This document shows, one piece after another, positions 40,828-43,037 of a stretch of 43,037 nt of DNA (within the stretch, counting starts at the first letter, position 1; each line of letters begins with the position of its first letter). The position numbers and the translations under genes are program-made. Source of the stretch: Actinoplanes sandaracinus (GTDB lineage: Bacteria > Actinomycetota > Actinomycetes > Mycobacteriales > Micromonosporaceae); contig NZ_JASCTH010000012.1 in NCBI RefSeq assembly GCF_030009775.1, forward strand, positions 170,934-213,970, given 5' to 3'. The notes below the pieces were generated by a model, which saw only the letters and a list, made by a program, of their open reading frames with translations, did no database searches and was not told the DNA's origin.

Positions 40828-42983
40828 TGAGCTCCCCCAACCGCAGCCGCACCGAGTCCCGCCGCGCGGCGCCCGACCGCAACCGGCCGAAGCCCGGCCC
40901 GCCGGCGTCGAGCCGCGCCCCGGCCGACGGCCCACCGACAGGCACGCCGCCGACCACGGGGGGCCGGGCCTCAGGACCGCCCTCACCGGAAGCTCAGGCC
41001 GCCGGCACTCCGTCCAGCACCGCGAAGGCAGGGACCATGGCGGCTGGCACGGCAGAGACCGGCAAGACCGGGCACAGCACGGTGACACCCGGCCCGGCAT
41101 CCCGGAGCACAGTGACGACCGGTGCCACATCGACCCACAGCGCATCGACCGGCGCCACGCCAACGGGTTCCGCGCCACCGGGTTCCGCGTCGCCGGGTTC
41201 CGCGTCTGCCGGCGCCACACCGACCGGCGCCCGACCGTCCGGTTCCGCATCGGCCGGCGCCACGCCGCCGGGCGCCATGCCGACGGAAAAGGGCAGGCCG
41301 GTGGCCTCAGGCAGCACGGAACGGTCCGGTTCCGCCGCGCCGACAACGGCGGAGCCGGTGGGATCGAACAGCACACCGGCCCGGAAGCCCGGGAACACGA
41401 CATCCACAGGTAGCCCCGGGACGCCGAAACCGACCCCACCACCGGCGTCGATCCCGGCCAGTCACGCGACCCCTCCACGGAATCCCGGGACTCCGAAACC
41501 CACACCTCCACCGGCAGCCGCTCCTCCGTCAGGTGCCGCATCCGGGACCAGGGCGGCATCGCCGGGCAGTTCCGGTACGCCGAGCCCCGCACAACACATG
41601 ACGGGCTCCAGCCCCGGCACCGCCACAAGCCAGACGGGATCCGGTTCTGGCAGCACCGGCGGCCATACCGTTGCCGGGAGGGCCACGCCGGGAGACAGCG
41701 CGACCACGGCGAACCGTCCGGAAGCAGCCGCTTCGCAGGCGGTCGGCCCGGCAACAGCCAGGTCCGCCGCGACCGGGGCGACGACGGGCCGGGCGACCGG
41801 CCGGGCAGCGGTGCCTACGCGGGAACCGCAGCCTTCGGAGTGGGGCGGCAGCTCGATGCCGCCACCGTTCGCCGTCGACGAGCCGGACACGACGGAGCGG
41901 ACCGGCACGCGAGCCCAGCACGACATGAGCAAGCCGGAGAAGCAGGAACCGGATCGGGCTCACTCCGGGCAATCGGCTCGGCCCGGGCAACCGGACCGCG
42001 CCGATCAACGAAGGCCGGCCGATCAGCAGGACCGCACCGGACACCAGGAACATGCCGGGCAAAGCGGTGCGAGTGGGCACAGTACGCCGGATCAGAGCAG
42101 AAGCGATGACACCGCCGCCGCCGCTGAACGGGCACTCAACGACCAGAGCGGAACGGCTTCGGAGCGGGCGGAGGCGCTGCGAGCCGAGATCGAGCAGACC
42201 AGGGCTGAGATGGGTGAGACCGCCGCCGCCCTGGTCGCGAAGCTGGACGTACCCAGCCGGGTCAAGGATGCCGCAGCGGAGAAGAAGAGTCAGCTGACCG
42301 ACGCCGCGGCGGACAAGAAGGACCAGATGGTCGAAGCCGCAACCGACACGACGAGCCGTCTGGCCGGGGCGATCGCGGAGAAGGGGCACCGGATGACCGA
42401 GGCCGCCAGCGACCTGGCGGCCAAGGCTGGTCCGGCCCGGATCAAGGACGCCGCGGGAGCCGTAGCCGCCAAGGCGGGGGCCGCTACCGAGGCTGTCGGC
42501 GCGCTAGCCGCCAAGGCGAAGCCTGGCGGCGATCCCACCCGGGCGCCGTCGCCTGGCGAAGCCGGGTTCGCCACCACACAGCCCACCGCAGCCCCGACTG
42601 CCGAAACTCCCGGGGCCGTCGGGAGCGCCGGGGCTGCGAGAACGCCCAGGGAAACCGGACCCGCTGGGGTCAGTGGAGCCACCGGAACCGCTGGGGCTAC
42701 TGGGACCGGTCGTGGCGAAGCCAGCGGGGCGAGACAGGCCACTGCGGAGACCGGTGCTCATCTAGTCGAGACAGCCGCCGAGGCCGCCGAGCGGGCGACC
42801 ACCGCGATCGGCACGCTGCCCGGCCGGGCGTCCGACGCGATCGGCACGCTGCGGCACCGGACGTCCGACGCGACCGGCACGCTGCAGGATCAGGCTTCCG
42901 GCAACAGGCAGCGGTACGCGCTAGCCGGTGCCGCGCTGGCCGTAGCCGCCGTCGCGGTCGTCCTCATCCGCCGGTTCCGCTGA
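40827..42983 (+). CDS. DUF3618 protein with very long low-complexity N-terminus
   Basis: This 718-residue protein has three parts. Residues 1-430 are disordered, rich in Ser, Thr, Pro, Gly and Ala, with short internal repeats (GTPKPTPPPA twice; GSASAGATP twice). DUF3618 lies at about 445-485 (RAEALRAEIEQTRAEMGETA). Residues 485-560 are Ala/Lys-rich helical repeats resembling LEA proteins, and a single membrane helix near the C-terminus (YALAGAALAVAAVAVVLI) is followed by RRFR. Typical DUF3618 proteins are far shorter. An in-frame ATG at 41925 (MSKPEKQ) could give a protein of usual size; the TGATG coupling favours 40827. Confidence 0.75.
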   Translation: MSSPNRSRTESRRAAPDRNRPKPGPPASSRAPADGPPTGTPPTTGGRASGPPSPEAQAAGTPSSTAKAGTMAAGTAETGKTGHSTVTPGPASRSTVTTGATSTHSASTGATPTGSAPPGSASPGSASAGATPTGARPSGSASAGATPPGAMPTEKGRPVASGSTERSGSAAPTTAEPVGSNSTPARKPGNTTSTGSPGTPKPTPPPASIPASHATPPRNPGTPKPTPPPAAAPPSGAASGTRAASPGSSGTPSPAQHMTGSSPGTATSQTGSGSGSTGGHTVAGRATPGDSATTANRPEAAASQAVGPATARSAATGATTGRATGRAAVPTREPQPSEWGGSSMPPPFAVDEPDTTERTGTRAQHDMSKPEKQEPDRAHSGQSARPGQPDRADQRRPADQQDRTGHQEHAGQSGASGHSTPDQSRSDDTAAAAERALNDQSGTASERAEALRAEIEQTRAEMGETAAALVAKLDVPSRVKDAAAEKKSQLTDAAADKKDQMVEAATDTTSRLAGAIAEKGHRMTEAASDLAAKAGPARIKDAAGAVAAKAGAATEAVGALAAKAKPGGDPTRAPSPGEAGFATTQPTAAPTAETPGAVGSAGAARTPRETGPAGVSGATGTAGATGTGRGEASGARQATAETGAHLVETAAEAAERATTAIGTLPGRASDAIGTLRHRTSDATGTLQDQASGNRQRYALAGAALAVAAVAVVLIRRFR

Positions 42984-43037
42984 CGGGAGCGTGGGTGGGG
43001 CGGTCCCGGGGCGGGCCGAGCACCACCCCACACCGCA

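Noticed and set aside
40357..41754. Long minus-strand frame over the holin and DUF3618 genes
   Set aside because: Cys/Arg/Trp-rich composition and no start signal; the plus-strand genes are coupled and match known families.
40414..42983. Prophage or phage-tail-like remnant because of the holin-family name
   Set aside because: The Phage_holin_3_6/DUF3618 pair is chromosomal in many actinobacteria, and no integrase, capsid, tail or lysin gene is present.

Overview
The window is one continuous stretch of very GC-rich actinobacterial chromosome. Typical signs are GC-ending codons, frequent GTG/TTG starts, several genes whose start codon directly follows a -10 hexamer, LacI/CUT1 sugar cassettes, and a Phage_holin_3_6/DUF3618 pair. 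The mix suggests a soil actinomycete, probably Micromonosporaceae (Actinoplanes-like). That assignment is an inference from gene content, since no rRNA or housekeeping marker is present. No tRNA, rRNA, CRISPR array, transposase or integrase was seen.

Region 1 (1-7.1 kb) is a xylo-oligosaccharide or similar beta-glycoside uptake locus. It has a LacI repressor, a CUT1 ABC transporter (binding lipoprotein and two permeases, translationally coupled) and a divergent intracellular GH3 beta-glycosidase. A palindromic box, CCGAAAGTTTCGG, and close variants sit upstream of the repressor, between the transporter and GH3, and again as an orphan pair at 19.1 kb. A GAF/PP2C phosphatase follows at 7.1 kb.

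Region 2 (8.4-12.9 kb) and region 4 (19.4-30.9 kb) together form a polyamine catabolism locus: aminobutyraldehyde dehydrogenase, GabT, an Lrp regulator and a FAD amine oxidase in region 2; a putrescine-type aminotransferase, PotADBC, a second aminobutyraldehyde dehydrogenase, a second omega-aminotransferase, MmsA and a divergent MocR regulator in region 4. The genes could carry putrescine to GABA to succinate semialdehyde, and C3 amines to beta-alanine to malonate semialdehyde to acetyl-CoA.

Region 3 (13.0-18.7 kb) lies between the two polyamine halves. It holds a soluble PAS-GAF histidine kinase, a single-domain response regulator, a secreted GH3 glucosidase and a secreted GH10 xylanase. The xylanase would supply oligosaccharides to the region 1 importer. 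The two GH genes converge on a strong bidirectional terminator.

Region 5 (30.9-43.0 kb) holds two tandem Uma2-family nucleases, a Ser/Thr kinase with a 13-residue repeat linker and an extracellular domain, a MacB/FtsX-like ABC exporter divergent from a NarL-type two-component system, and a holin-like/DUF3618 membrane protein pair.

Most genes belong to known families. The best leads are regulatory and architectural: the CCGAAAGTTTCGG regulon with an orphan operator pair, a 42-bp tandem repeat that duplicates a gene's 3' end including its stop codon, a nested-palindrome divergent promoter with two apparently leaderless genes, and the split polyamine locus with parallel C4 and C3 branches. I did not find convincing evidence for a wholly new defence or biosynthetic system.
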